Counted from the first letter of the stretch, positions 1-6,279 are shown. The stretch is DNA of 7,531 nucleotides from Thermoplasmata archaeon (GCA_020351895.1 CP070672.1:1295700-1303230), one strand, 5' to 3'. The notes: a model not told the origin generated them from the letters alone. Program-made: numbers and translations.

Positions 1-1878
1 ACAGGCGATTATTTCTATTACAGAATCGGGGTAGCAGACGATAAGGACCCAGGTATATATACCTTCACGTATACGTTGGAATTCACGGCTTCAGGTGATC
101 GATATTACGAATTGGATGATGAGATCGATATCGTGGTTGAGTTCACACCCATAATCGAGGCAACCGGGACGACCACAATCGAGCAGGGAAACACCACTGT
201 TCAGTTCCCTGTAACCTTCTGGAACACTGGTAATGTTGACCTCATCAATGTAGAGGTGAAGATAGATCCCATAACAATGGGTACATTGAAGTTCTTTGAC
301 GAGATTTACGACCACTACGAAGGAACTTTACCTGCCCTGTATTATGATTGGACACCAATAGGTGACCTTGCAATGGGTGCTTCTACCGATACAATGCTGA
401 CCGCTGCACTTGACCTGTTCATACCTGCAGGACAGCACAAGATACTGCTTGACTGGAGAGGCTACTACAATGACGAAGGACAGACCCAACAGGCAACAGC
501 AGTGGTGGAAGCGGACGGTGATTGGACCGGAGGCGCTCCGGTTTATCAAGAACGGACCTCAGAGATGAGCACCGACGATTTCGAGACCAACACACATACA
601 GGCGCCTTCGTGATAGTGGACGTGACCGATGACGAGTTGAGCTTCTCAGCCGAGCTTTATAGAGTCAGAGGCTTCATAACAAATACAATCGATGCAAGCA
701 GTGATGTGACCAACATAGAAATTACCGTAAGACTGACAAACCAGGAGCAGATTGATTTCAAAGACCTAAAAGTGGAGTTACAGGTTGGAACTGGTACACC
801 ATTTTTGGATCCCAACGATCACAGTGCAGATAGATTGGAGATGGACACACTCCTTTTCGACTGGATAGACGCAGGTTCCACCAGGGAAATTGACTTCCAT
901 GTGAGCATCAATGCAGCCTGGTGGCAAGAGGACGACCCAACGAACGTTGGCATGCATACCGTTATGGTATACATTGATGCAACGAACGATGACACCGAGG
1001 ACCGCATTGAGGACACTGAGAGGGAATTTTCATTTGAAATCACTGGCTTCGGTCCGGAACTCTTCGCCACTGGCGTCACATACGAATCCATAGACCCAGG
1101 AGACGAATTCCAACTTACAATAACAATAGAAAATTTCGGAGATGACACCGCAAGGGAAGTGGATGCATTCCTCAGAGCAGATTTCATTTCCGGGTGGACC
1201 ATCGTGGATCAGTTCACAACCAGTGTTGGTTCTTATGGCGGTTATGGAGATGATCCACCTGTTGGAGATGCAAGCTGGGGTTGGGTAACTGATTTCGCCG
1301 AGTATACACAGTTTAACAGGAGTCATGACATTCGACCCGGAGAAATAGGCATTGACAGCGTGGTGGACATAGTGGAGCTCCATGATTGGATGCAGCGAAG
1401 GGAGACACCACCTCAAGGTAGAATTCTTTGGATACATCTGAACAGGCTAGAACCAGGTGAATCACATAGTTTTGTGTTCGACATGATTTCAGATGTGAAC
1501 ATGGTTGAAGGCATGGTTTACATCGAGAGATTGGACCTGTACTATGTGGATTCCAACGGCCGAACATATGGACCTCCAGGCTCTGGAGCAAACAACATCA
1601 TTGAGGGCCAGCAGGTTCTCATAAGAACAGGCAAGGGAGACAAATACACGGGAACTGAAGAGATGGATTGGTCAGTGGTCTTGTATGCCATAATCTTCCT
1701 CATCATAGCCTTCATTGTATTCATAATCGGCTATGCCCTTGGTGGAAAGGGAGGCGGCCCTGCAAGGACTGAGGAGCCACCGTACAAACCATACGAAGAG
1801 GAATATCCGCCTGAACCATCACCACCATTAGAGGAAGATGTAGGACCACCAATACCTGAGGAAAAACCACCAGAATAA
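1..1878 (+). CDS. Large membrane-anchored surface protein with CARDB/NEW3-like domains, 5' end outside the window
   Basis: The reading frame is open from base 1, so the start lies upstream. The TTG at 76 is only an internal leucine codon, and the visible part is 625 residues. Three beta-sandwich blocks can be discerned (about residues 45-175, 205-340 and 350-535 of the visible part). Each carries the pattern of extracellular CARDB/NEW3-type domains: a run of alternating hydrophobic residues, an N-T-G or N-F-G turn, then a 'V-x-V-x-I' strand (for example FWNTGNVDLINVEVKI). The sequence is rich in Asp, Glu and Thr, as expected for a secreted archaeal protein. One hydrophobic helix (about 557-580) precedes a glycine hinge and a roughly 45-residue Pro/Glu-rich tail that should face the cytoplasm. 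The likely role is a cell-surface or envelope structural protein or adhesin, but no enzymatic motif is visible and the specific function is unknown. The gene is followed by its own terminator and is transcribed towards the small gene at 2003. Confidence 0.85.
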   Translation, partial: TGDYFYYRIGVADDKDPGIYTFTYTLEFTASGDRYYELDDEIDIVVEFTPIIEATGTTTIEQGNTTVQFPVTFWNTGNVDLINVEVKIDPITMGTLKFFDEIYDHYEGTLPALYYDWTPIGDLAMGASTDTMLTAALDLFIPAGQHKILLDWRGYYNDEGQTQQATAVVEADGDWTGGAPVYQERTSEMSTDDFETNTHTGAFVIVDVTDDELSFSAELYRVRGFITNTIDASSDVTNIEITVRLTNQEQIDFKDLKVELQVGTGTPFLDPNDHSADRLEMDTLLFDWIDAGSTREIDFHVSINAAWWQEDDPTNVGMHTVMVYIDATNDDTEDRIEDTEREFSFEITGFGPELFATGVTYESIDPGDEFQLTITIENFGDDTAREVDAFLRADFISGWTIVDQFTTSVGSYGGYGDDPPVGDASWGWVTDFAEYTQFNRSHDIRPGEIGIDSVVDIVELHDWMQRRETPPQGRILWIHLNRLEPGESHSFVFDMISDVNMVEGMVYIERLDLYYVDSNGRTYGPPGSGANNIIEGQQVLIRTGKGDKYTGTEEMDWSVVLYAIIFLIIAFIVFIIGYALGGKGGGPARTEEPPYKPYEEEYPPEPSPPLEEDVGPPIPEEKPPE

Positions 1879-1912
1879 GGGGTCATCCCACCCCTTTAAT
1901 TTTTCTTTTTTT
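1877..1912 (+). terminator. Hairpin terminator of the surface-protein gene
   Basis: A perfect 7-bp inverted repeat (AAGGGGT, 1877-1883, with ACCCCTT, 1890-1896) with a 6-base loop begins inside the TAA stop codon. It is followed by a T-rich tract (1900-1912) broken by a single C. This has the form of an intrinsic terminator. Archaeal termination often needs only the T-tract, so the stem may be additional. Confidence 0.7.
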
Positions 1913-1929
1913 AATTCCTAGTGATAGCT

Positions 1930-1950
1930 GTAAAAAGATTATAAATATAT
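1930..1950 (+). promoter_or_regulatory. Probable archaeal promoter (A-rich BRE plus TATA box)
   Basis: An A-rich stretch (GTAAAAAGA, 1930-1938) resembling a TFB recognition element precedes TTATAAATATAT (1939-1950), a good TATA box. With usual archaeal spacing, transcription would begin near 1970, giving a leader of roughly 30 bases before the ATG at 2003. A second T-rich element, TTTTTAAG (1963-1970), could serve as an alternative TATA box for a nearly leaderless transcript. Confidence 0.55.
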
Positions 1951-1993
1951 GACATGGGAAGCTTTTTAAGCATGGATTATATTACAAAACCAA

Positions 1994-1999
1994 GGTGAG
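1994..1999 (+). promoter_or_regulatory. Shine-Dalgarno site GGTGAG
   Basis: GGTGAG matches the archaeal 16S anti-Shine-Dalgarno sequence. Its GGTGA core ends four bases before the ATG at 2003, fixing that start codon. Confidence 0.75.
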
Positions 2000-2002
2000 A
2001 AC

Positions 2003-2275
2003 ATGGAGGAAAAAGTGGAGATTGGGAATGTCTTCAACTTCTTTGCAAAACCCAGTGTTGCGGCCATAAACATAACATCAGGTGAGCTTTCAGTTGGAGA
2101 CACAATACAGATAAAAGGTGACACCACAGATTTCACGCAAAAGATAGAATCCATGGAGATCGATAGAGTCAAGGTAGAGAAGGCAACAGCGGGCCAGGGT
2201 GTGGGGATCAAGGTAGAAGAACGGGTCAGGCCCCATGACAAGGTTTACAAGGTTCTCGGTGAGGTAGAACCCTAA
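2003..2275 (+). CDS. Stand-alone translation-factor domain II-like protein (archaeal 'elongation factor-like')
   Basis: This 90-residue protein consists almost entirely of one small beta-barrel like domain II of EF-Tu, SelB and IF2. Visible hallmarks are the segment 'SGELSVGDTIQIKG' (residues 26-39), which matches the 'G-x-L-x-x-G-D' strand-turn of domain II, then a core strand 'IESMEIDR' and the closing 'A-T-A-G-Q-G-V-G-I-K-V' strand-loop (61-71). There is no GTPase domain: no P-loop and no NKxD. Small archaeal proteins of this kind are annotated as translation elongation factor-like, and their role is not established; binding to RNA, a translation factor or a partner protein is possible. 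The start is fixed by a strong GGTGAG site. The gene has its own promoter and appears monocistronic, converging on the end of the minus-strand operon. Confidence 0.8.
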   Translation: MEEKVEIGNVFNFFAKPSVAAINITSGELSVGDTIQIKGDTTDFTQKIESMEIDRVKVEKATAGQGVGIKVEERVRPHDKVYKVLGEVEP

Positions 2276-2306
2276 AAGGCCTTCACAACCGAGAACATCA
2301 TTTTTC
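2251..2306 (+). terminator. Long-loop hairpin between convergent genes
   Basis: A perfect 9-bp inverted repeat, GTTCTCGGT (2252-2260) and ACCGAGAAC (2288-2296), flanks a 27-base loop containing the TAA stop of the upstream gene. Five Ts follow at 2301-2305. The left arm lies in the last codons of the elongation-factor-like gene, and the right arm abuts the stop codon of the opposing regulator gene. It could terminate the plus-strand transcript. In the minus direction the stem is not followed by a T-tract, so for that operon it would act only as a 3'-end structure. Confidence 0.5.
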
Positions 2307-3095
2307 CTCAGTGAGAATATCGTAGCGAATCTTGTTCTTAACTGTGCTGTTTATCTCCTCTATTGTGGATACAACATTGTGAACCTGATCCCCTGAAGCA
2401 AAGAGCAGGACATCGAGTCCCTTTTCCACTGCCTCAATCGAGGAATCCATTGGGGCGAAATCGAAATCAGGCATGATTGCTGCCTTTTTCAATACAGCTA
2501 TGGAGACAACATCCATGGCCCCCACCTTATCGGGTTGAAGCTTATTATGAAGCCCTCTAACCCATTGAATTGATGTCGACTTGCTTCCCCCCTCACGGAT
2601 GGAAGGTAACTTTACAACATGTATGCTCCCAGGGGAAAGTGATACCATCCCTTCCAGTTCCTTAATTGCCACATCCTCATCTATTTCGGCATCAGAAAGA
2701 GCTATGCCTTTGGACTTTGATTTCCTCTTGGAATAGGCTGTGAGCACGCCCTTCTCCATAAATAGACCCACTTCGTCCCCTTCTTTGATCTTGTTTTTGG
2801 CTATTGCTGCACAAACATCTATTATGTTCAACTCAATGATTTTAAGGTCAACAAAGCTCTTGAGCTCGGCGAAGTTGGTGTGCAGAAACTCGATCCCCTC
2901 CTTTGTGGCCCGGAGTTCACCACCAATATTCTGGATATAACCCTCCTTTTTCATTCTTCTTAGGTAATCTGAGGCACCTTGAACAGTGATACCCAATTTT
3001 TCTGCAATGATCTTCAGCCTGATATGTGGGTTTTTAATTACCTCTAAAAGAATCAGAAGCTCTGTACTCAATCTCAGGTCTCTTAGGATTTTCAT
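2298..3095 (-). CDS. Winged-helix transcriptional regulator with a conserved archaeal C-terminal domain (COG1497-like)
   Basis: The 265-residue protein begins with a winged helix-turn-helix (about residues 10-72). Helix 1 is 'STELLILLEVI', the recognition region is 'KIIAEKLGITVQGASDYLRR', and the wing ends in 'LRATKEGIEFL'. The layout resembles MarR/Lrp-type archaeal regulators. The remaining ~190 residues match none of the common ligand-binding folds I recognise. They include a mixed alpha/beta stretch with 'EGDEVGLFMEKG' (105-116) and a Gly/Ser-rich segment 'SPGSIHVVKLPSIREGG' (154-170), and probably form a sensor domain. By overall shape it resembles the archaeal predicted-regulator family COG1497, recalled from memory and not searched. 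Its ATG overlaps the stop of the S-component-like gene (ATGA, 3092-3095), so it should be translationally coupled to it and is the last gene of the operon. It is the best candidate for sensing the transported ligand and controlling the operon. Confidence 0.8.
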   Translation of the reverse strand: MKILRDLRLSTELLILLEVIKNPHIRLKIIAEKLGITVQGASDYLRRMKKEGYIQNIGGELRATKEGIEFLHTNFAELKSFVDLKIIELNIIDVCAAIAKNKIKEGDEVGLFMEKGVLTAYSKRKSKSKGIALSDAEIDEDVAIKELEGMVSLSPGSIHVVKLPSIREGGSKSTSIQWVRGLHNKLQPDKVGAMDVVSIAVLKKAAIMPDFDFAPMDSSIEAVEKGLDVLLFASGDQVHNVVSTIEEINSTVKNKIRYDILTEEK

Positions 3096-3709
3096 TGCGT
3101 GCCCCCACGTTCTTCTGAAGGTGCAATTATGGCATTCAAAAATGGCATGCCGTGCTCATGAACGTACATGAATATCGTGGTGAAAAGAGGAACGAATATG
3201 AGTGAGCTCATCAGATGATATATCGTAAACGGTATCTGTACCACGAAAACCATTCCAAGTGATCCCAAGGTGCGGTTAGTTAAAAATAGCCAAAAACCTA
3301 TGACTGTCCAGAAGTCGTATATGAGCGTGGCAATGAGGCCCACACCCACCACAACTGCGATGCCCCTAACAGTATAGGCCACCCTGGGTTTGATATATTT
3401 TCCGATTATGCCGATCATAACATATCCGGACCATGTAAAAAACGTTAAACCTATGATGGCCCCAAGGCCAAATGTGGGGATGTAATCTGTAAATGTATAT
3501 ATGCACCAGTCAGAGATCAACATCACCAAGAAAGGTACAACTATACAATAGTAACCTCCGAGAATAATACCGGAAAGAAGTGCAATAGCCAATACAGTTT
3601 CAATGTTTGCATATTGTATCAATAATATTCTTCCGCAGACCCCAACAATGACAAGCAGGGTGGCAACTGTGAGTTTATTCATATCGGTTTTTACAGGTAT
3701 TTTGATCAT
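3092..3709 (-). CDS. ECF transporter S-component-like membrane protein (substrate-binding subunit)
   Basis: This 205-residue protein is almost wholly hydrophobic, with six probable membrane helices (about residues 12-30, 37-52, 55-73, 83-103, 115-140 and 160-183) and a short soluble C-terminus. Size, helix number and the segment 'ALLSGIILGG...IVVPFLVMLISD' (43-67) resemble S-components of energy-coupling-factor vitamin transporters. The pattern also recalls the related putative transporter family DUF6580. S-components bind a vitamin or cofactor precursor in the membrane and need a T-component and two ATPases to move it. None of these is in the window, so this would be a 'group II' S-component using a shared module. 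The ligand cannot be read from the sequence, but the two DUF4430-like neighbours favour a corrinoid. GGGG at 3718-3721 on the minus strand gives a Shine-Dalgarno site for this ATG; an internal Met at residue 10 is the alternative start. The preceding gene ends 12 bases upstream. Confidence 0.72.
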   Translation of the reverse strand: MIKIPVKTDMNKLTVATLLVIVGVCGRILLIQYANIETVLAIALLSGIILGGYYCIVVPFLVMLISDWCIYTFTDYIPTFGLGAIIGLTFFTWSGYVMIGIIGKYIKPRVAYTVRGIAVVVGVGLIATLIYDFWTVIGFWLFLTNRTLGSLGMVFVVQIPFTIYHLMSSLIFVPLFTTIFMYVHEHGMPFLNAIIAPSEERGGTQ

Positions 3710-3721
3710 CCAACTTTCCCC

Positions 3722-4174
3722 TTATTGTCCTGGTTCTTCGAATCTCCACTCTACAAAATCTCCTTCAAAAATCTCCTTTCTATCACATCCAACATCCCCA
3801 TAATCGTTGTTAACATAATACTGCCACCATCTCCCATCCTCCCCGTTGCTGGTACCGTTTATTGAATTTATAAATATCGAGTCGTAGCCATGCCAGAAAG
3901 TGTATGCCACCGGGAAATCATACCTCTTGCTGCATTCCTCCAATAATTTAAAAACCGTATTGTTGAAGGTTTCCAAATCTAAATATTCTATGGTCCACCC
4001 CCCCTCTTTTGTTATAATTAGGCTAACATTGAGGGGAGTGTCTGTTTTACCCACTTCATTTTCTTCTTCTATATGTTCAGCTACAAGGTAAAGTCCGATG
4101 AAGGCAGATGCCAAAACTAAAACGAGTACCAAGGCCTCAAGGGAGGTCTTTTTCTTGTCTTTCGATTTTTCCAT
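3722..4174 (-). CDS. Small DUF4430-like extracellular protein with N-terminal membrane anchor
   Basis: The protein has 150 residues. A lysine-rich start (residues 3-9) followed by a hydrophobic helix (about 13-31) forms an N-in anchor or an uncleaved signal peptide. After an acidic linker ('EHIEEENE'), residues ~48-147 have the DUF4430 pattern: strand 'LNVSLIITKEGGWTIEYLDL', a helix 'TVFKLLEECSKRY', then 'DGRWWQYYVNNDYGDVGCDRKEIFEGDFVEWRFE', which corresponds to the family's W-x-Y-x-V-N ... G-D-x-V-x-W core. DUF4430 resembles the C-terminal beta domain of transcobalamin and intrinsic factor. Cys81 and Cys130 could form a disulfide outside the cell. Three N-x-S/T sequons fit an extracytoplasmic location. 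A weak GGGAT Shine-Dalgarno site lies 5' of the ATG. It follows the propeller gene by 27 bases and precedes the S-component-like gene by 12. Probable role: a membrane-proximal ligand binder handing substrate to the S-component-like protein (inference). Confidence 0.75.
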   Translation of the reverse strand: MEKSKDKKKTSLEALVLVLVLASAFIGLYLVAEHIEEENEVGKTDTPLNVSLIITKEGGWTIEYLDLETFNNTVFKLLEECSKRYDFPVAYTFWHGYDSIFINSINGTSNGEDGRWWQYYVNNDYGDVGCDRKEIFEGDFVEWRFEEPGQ

Positions 4175-4201
4175 TCAAATCCCATTGTAAGCTTTTTGAT
4201 G

Positions 4202-6154
4202 CTATTTTTTCCTTTTTAGATTCACCACAATTCCAAATATTATAACTACAGCAATTATGGTTGATGTAATTATGGTTACAAGAAATACCCTGTTATCCCC
4301 CTCATCCTTGGATTCATGATAGTCATCGAGTATGAGGGTAGCTGTTTGTTTTAGGGAATTTATCTCATCAATTGAAATCATCATATCTCGGATGCCATCC
4401 GAATCTGTATCAACCATGGTGGCCCTTGCCATGTTTACTTTAATCTGATTATCAATAGAATCGATTTTGAGGGTTACTGCATTTTGGGATATACTAGTCA
4501 CTATGAGTTTGTCTTCCTTGTCATTGTGAACGAATATTACATCTTCCCCAACGTTGACTTTCTGTGGTGTGGCCGAGGCATTAACAATGAATTTTGGATT
4601 ATCACCATAAAAACGGTACAATCTTCCGTTATCAGAGGCAACATACATACTACCATCAACAATTGCGCATGAAGATATTATATATTCTTCTGGCCATGGT
4701 TTATACATCCAGACCAACTCACCGTTTGTGTTATCTAGGCAGTATATGGTCCCGTCTTTTACATTGGTTGTAAAATAAACTAGATCTCCTGCAATAGCGG
4801 GGGATGACTGCACTGCGCCGTTTGGCTCAAATTGCCATAACATGTTTCCGTTCATATCAAGTGAATAGAATCCACCTTCACCACTCATTTCTCCTGAGCC
4901 CACAAGGATGATATTCTTCCAAACAGCAGGAGAGGACACACTGGATCCGATGTTCTTTTTCCAAAATAGATCACCATTTTCAACATCGAGGCAGAAGAGG
5001 TATCCGTTTTTGGATGTAAATAGAACCTTGTCATCAACCACAGTAGGAGAGGAGCCTATGGATCCATTAACCGAATAATTCCAAAGCAATTCTCCATTAT
5101 CACAATTAAAACAATAGAGACCGTAGGGTGCTCCCCACTTCAGGGTTGAAGAGTTGTAGAGGCCCATTATACCTACAAAAACTTTGTCGTTGTGGACAGC
5201 GGGGGAAGAAAAATAAACAGAGCTGAATGTTGTATTCTTCCATAGAATTTGTCCATTCTCCTCATTCAGGCAATAGAGGTAACCTGTGCCTCCATTGAAG
5301 TCGTAAGATCCCAAATAAATCTTACCCCTCACGATTTTTGAGGGGGATGTCACCCCAGATAATCCCGGATTGCGAGTGATTTGAGTCTTCCATAGGATAT
5401 CGCCATTTGTGATGTTCAAAGAGTACAGATAACCATCCTTTCCCCCAACAAGGACTTGACCATGGCCAATGGTTGGGGAGAATATCGCCTTAACTTCGGA
5501 ATTCTTCCAAAGCAGTTCGCCATCCTCGCTTAAGCAGAATGTACCACCCAAGTTGTTCACAACAATCCTGCCGTCTGCAATGGCGGGGGAGGCTGCCAGT
5601 TCTTTCGTTTGGGTATCAAATATCCATGAAACTGCATTTGATCTAGGCCCAAAATTCTTTGTAGAGCCCGAATTCATTCCGTCGTATTGGAATCCTGTCC
5701 AAGGGTACTGCATCGAGGGTGTGGCAATGGGATTTACGGGTTTAACATAGTTCCAGTTCGGGCTCCATCCTATGATGTCACCTTCATTTAATTCAAGGCT
5801 GCTTGCCCCAACTGAGGAGGATTCCCAGCTTTTTTCCGAATGATTCCATATGTAGAATCCCCACCACCAGCTGTAATCAGTGGGTGAGATGCCACCTATC
5901 TCGGAAACGAAAGCACCCCATTGACTCCAGCTTACAGTTAAACTCAAATTTAGACGGTTACAAGCCTCTTCAGTTGCTTTTATTGCAGTATGGTTCGTAG
6001 AGAGAGTGACCTCACTCCATTCTACTTTCCCATTTCCTAGATCTATCATGACCTCTATCTCGATATTTGAGCTATCATCCGAGTCGGTTGTGGGAATAAA
6101 AACGATAATTGAACCTAGTAGAAGGTATGTCAACACTTTATTACATAATCTCAC
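4202..6154 (-). CDS. Secreted DUF4430-like domain fused to a PQQ-type beta-propeller, C-terminally membrane-anchored
   Basis: The domain order over 650 residues is clear. There is a signal peptide (about 1-22); a DUF4430-like domain (about 30-132, with the core 'YSWWWGFYIW' and 'LNEGDIIGWSP'); and a PQQ-like propeller (about 172-517). The propeller has seven full 'Y/F-C/S-L/F ... N-G-x-x-x-W' strands (at about 206, 244, 294, 347, 387, 430 and 471). An opening 'SWIFD' at 176 and a final 'LYRFYG' at 512 would close an eighth blade. Then come a short beta domain with a calcium-loop-like DTDSDGIRD (582-590) and a membrane helix (about 623-644) ending in KRKK. None of the calcium or active-site ligands of PQQ dehydrogenases is evident, so it is probably a binding scaffold rather than an enzyme. 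The start is GTG, supported by AAGGTGG four bases upstream. It is the first gene of the operon and lies just behind the paired palindromes. Inferred role: a surface receptor for the substrate of the downstream carrier. Confidence 0.8.
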   Translation of the reverse strand: MRLCNKVLTYLLLGSIIVFIPTTDSDDSSNIEIEVMIDLGNGKVEWSEVTLSTNHTAIKATEEACNRLNLSLTVSWSQWGAFVSEIGGISPTDYSWWWGFYIWNHSEKSWESSSVGASSLELNEGDIIGWSPNWNYVKPVNPIATPSMQYPWTGFQYDGMNSGSTKNFGPRSNAVSWIFDTQTKELAASPAIADGRIVVNNLGGTFCLSEDGELLWKNSEVKAIFSPTIGHGQVLVGGKDGYLYSLNITNGDILWKTQITRNPGLSGVTSPSKIVRGKIYLGSYDFNGGTGYLYCLNEENGQILWKNTTFSSVYFSSPAVHNDKVFVGIMGLYNSSTLKWGAPYGLYCFNCDNGELLWNYSVNGSIGSSPTVVDDKVLFTSKNGYLFCLDVENGDLFWKKNIGSSVSSPAVWKNIILVGSGEMSGEGGFYSLDMNGNMLWQFEPNGAVQSSPAIAGDLVYFTTNVKDGTIYCLDNTNGELVWMYKPWPEEYIISSCAIVDGSMYVASDNGRLYRFYGDNPKFIVNASATPQKVNVGEDVIFVHNDKEDKLIVTSISQNAVTLKIDSIDNQIKVNMARATMVDTDSDGIRDMMISIDEINSLKQTATLILDDYHESKDEGDNRVFLVTIITSTIIAVVIIFGIVVNLKRKK

Positions 6155-6158
6155 TCAA

Positions 6159-6165
6159 CCACCTT
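6159..6165 (-). promoter_or_regulatory. Shine-Dalgarno site AAGGTGG for the GTG start at 6154
   Basis: On the minus strand AAGGTGG lies four bases before GTG and decides the start of the propeller gene. Its 5' end overlaps the outer edge of the proximal operator-like repeat. Confidence 0.7.
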
Positions 6166-6179
6166 AAAGTGAACTTGAA
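6164..6179. promoter_or_regulatory. Second, imperfect operator-like repeat
   Basis: TTAAAGT-GA-ACTTGAA is an inverted repeat with one mismatch. It matches the core of the perfect palindrome beside it (TTAAAGT-AT-ACTTTAA) at all but three positions. The two centres are 20 bp apart, about two turns of B-DNA, so two dimers could bind on the same face. It lies between the palindrome and the GTG start, close to the expected transcription start of the operon. Confidence 0.6.
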
Positions 6180-6180
6180 T

Positions 6181-6202
6181 ACATTAAAGTATACTTTAAT
6201 GT
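6181..6202. promoter_or_regulatory. Perfect 22-bp palindrome, probable operator
   Basis: The arm ACATTAAAGTA is followed directly by its exact reverse complement, with no spacer. A perfect 22-bp palindrome in an intergenic region is typical of a dimeric regulator's operator. Its AT-rich core may also contain the minus-strand TATA box, in which case binding would block TBP. The sequence could be read by the operon's own winged-helix regulator (2298-3095) or by the small winged-helix protein encoded just to the right. Confidence 0.7.
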
Positions 6203-6244
6203 TTTGGTATCAAATTTAGCAAATCTGCCAGGTCCAATGGGCGT

Positions 6245-6252
6245 TTTATAAA
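6245..6252 (+). promoter_or_regulatory. TATA box for the small winged-helix gene
   Basis: TTTATAAA at 6245-6252 is a strong archaeal TATA match. Standard spacing puts the transcription start near 6275, almost at the GTG at 6280, so the mRNA could be nearly leaderless. GGGAG at 6264-6268 could instead be a Shine-Dalgarno site, but only if transcription starts further upstream. Confidence 0.5.
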
Positions 6253-6279
6253 GTAGAATATCAGGGAGAATAATCATCT

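Noticed and set aside
76..78. TTG as the start codon of the surface-protein gene
   Set aside because: The frame is open and in keeping with the rest of the protein back to base 1, and no Shine-Dalgarno site precedes the TTG. It is an internal codon of a gene cut by the window edge.
819..1591. Overlapping minus-strand open frames of 92-135 codons opposite the surface-protein gene
   Set aside because: They lie antisense to a clear coding region with coherent domains, overlap each other, and encode low-complexity Ser/Cys-rich sequences with no recognisable family or ribosome binding site.
2276..2283. Short palindrome AAGGCCTT in the loop of the convergent hairpin
   Set aside because: Eight bases is within chance expectation for the window, and it has no partner copy or promoter nearby.
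4202..4700. Lower G+C by eye around the 3' part of the propeller gene, considered as a sign of horizontal transfer
   Set aside because: The effect is partly due to the hydrophobic membrane-helix codons, and the S-component-like gene in the same operon looks no more AT-rich than the flanks. No mobile element or tRNA boundary is visible.
4202..6154. Possible PQQ-dependent dehydrogenase
   Set aside because: The blades have the PQQ-repeat pattern, but I see none of the catalytic Asp or calcium-ligand residues, no PQQ-stacking disulfide and no cytochrome domain. The DUF4430 fusion and operon context fit a binding protein better.
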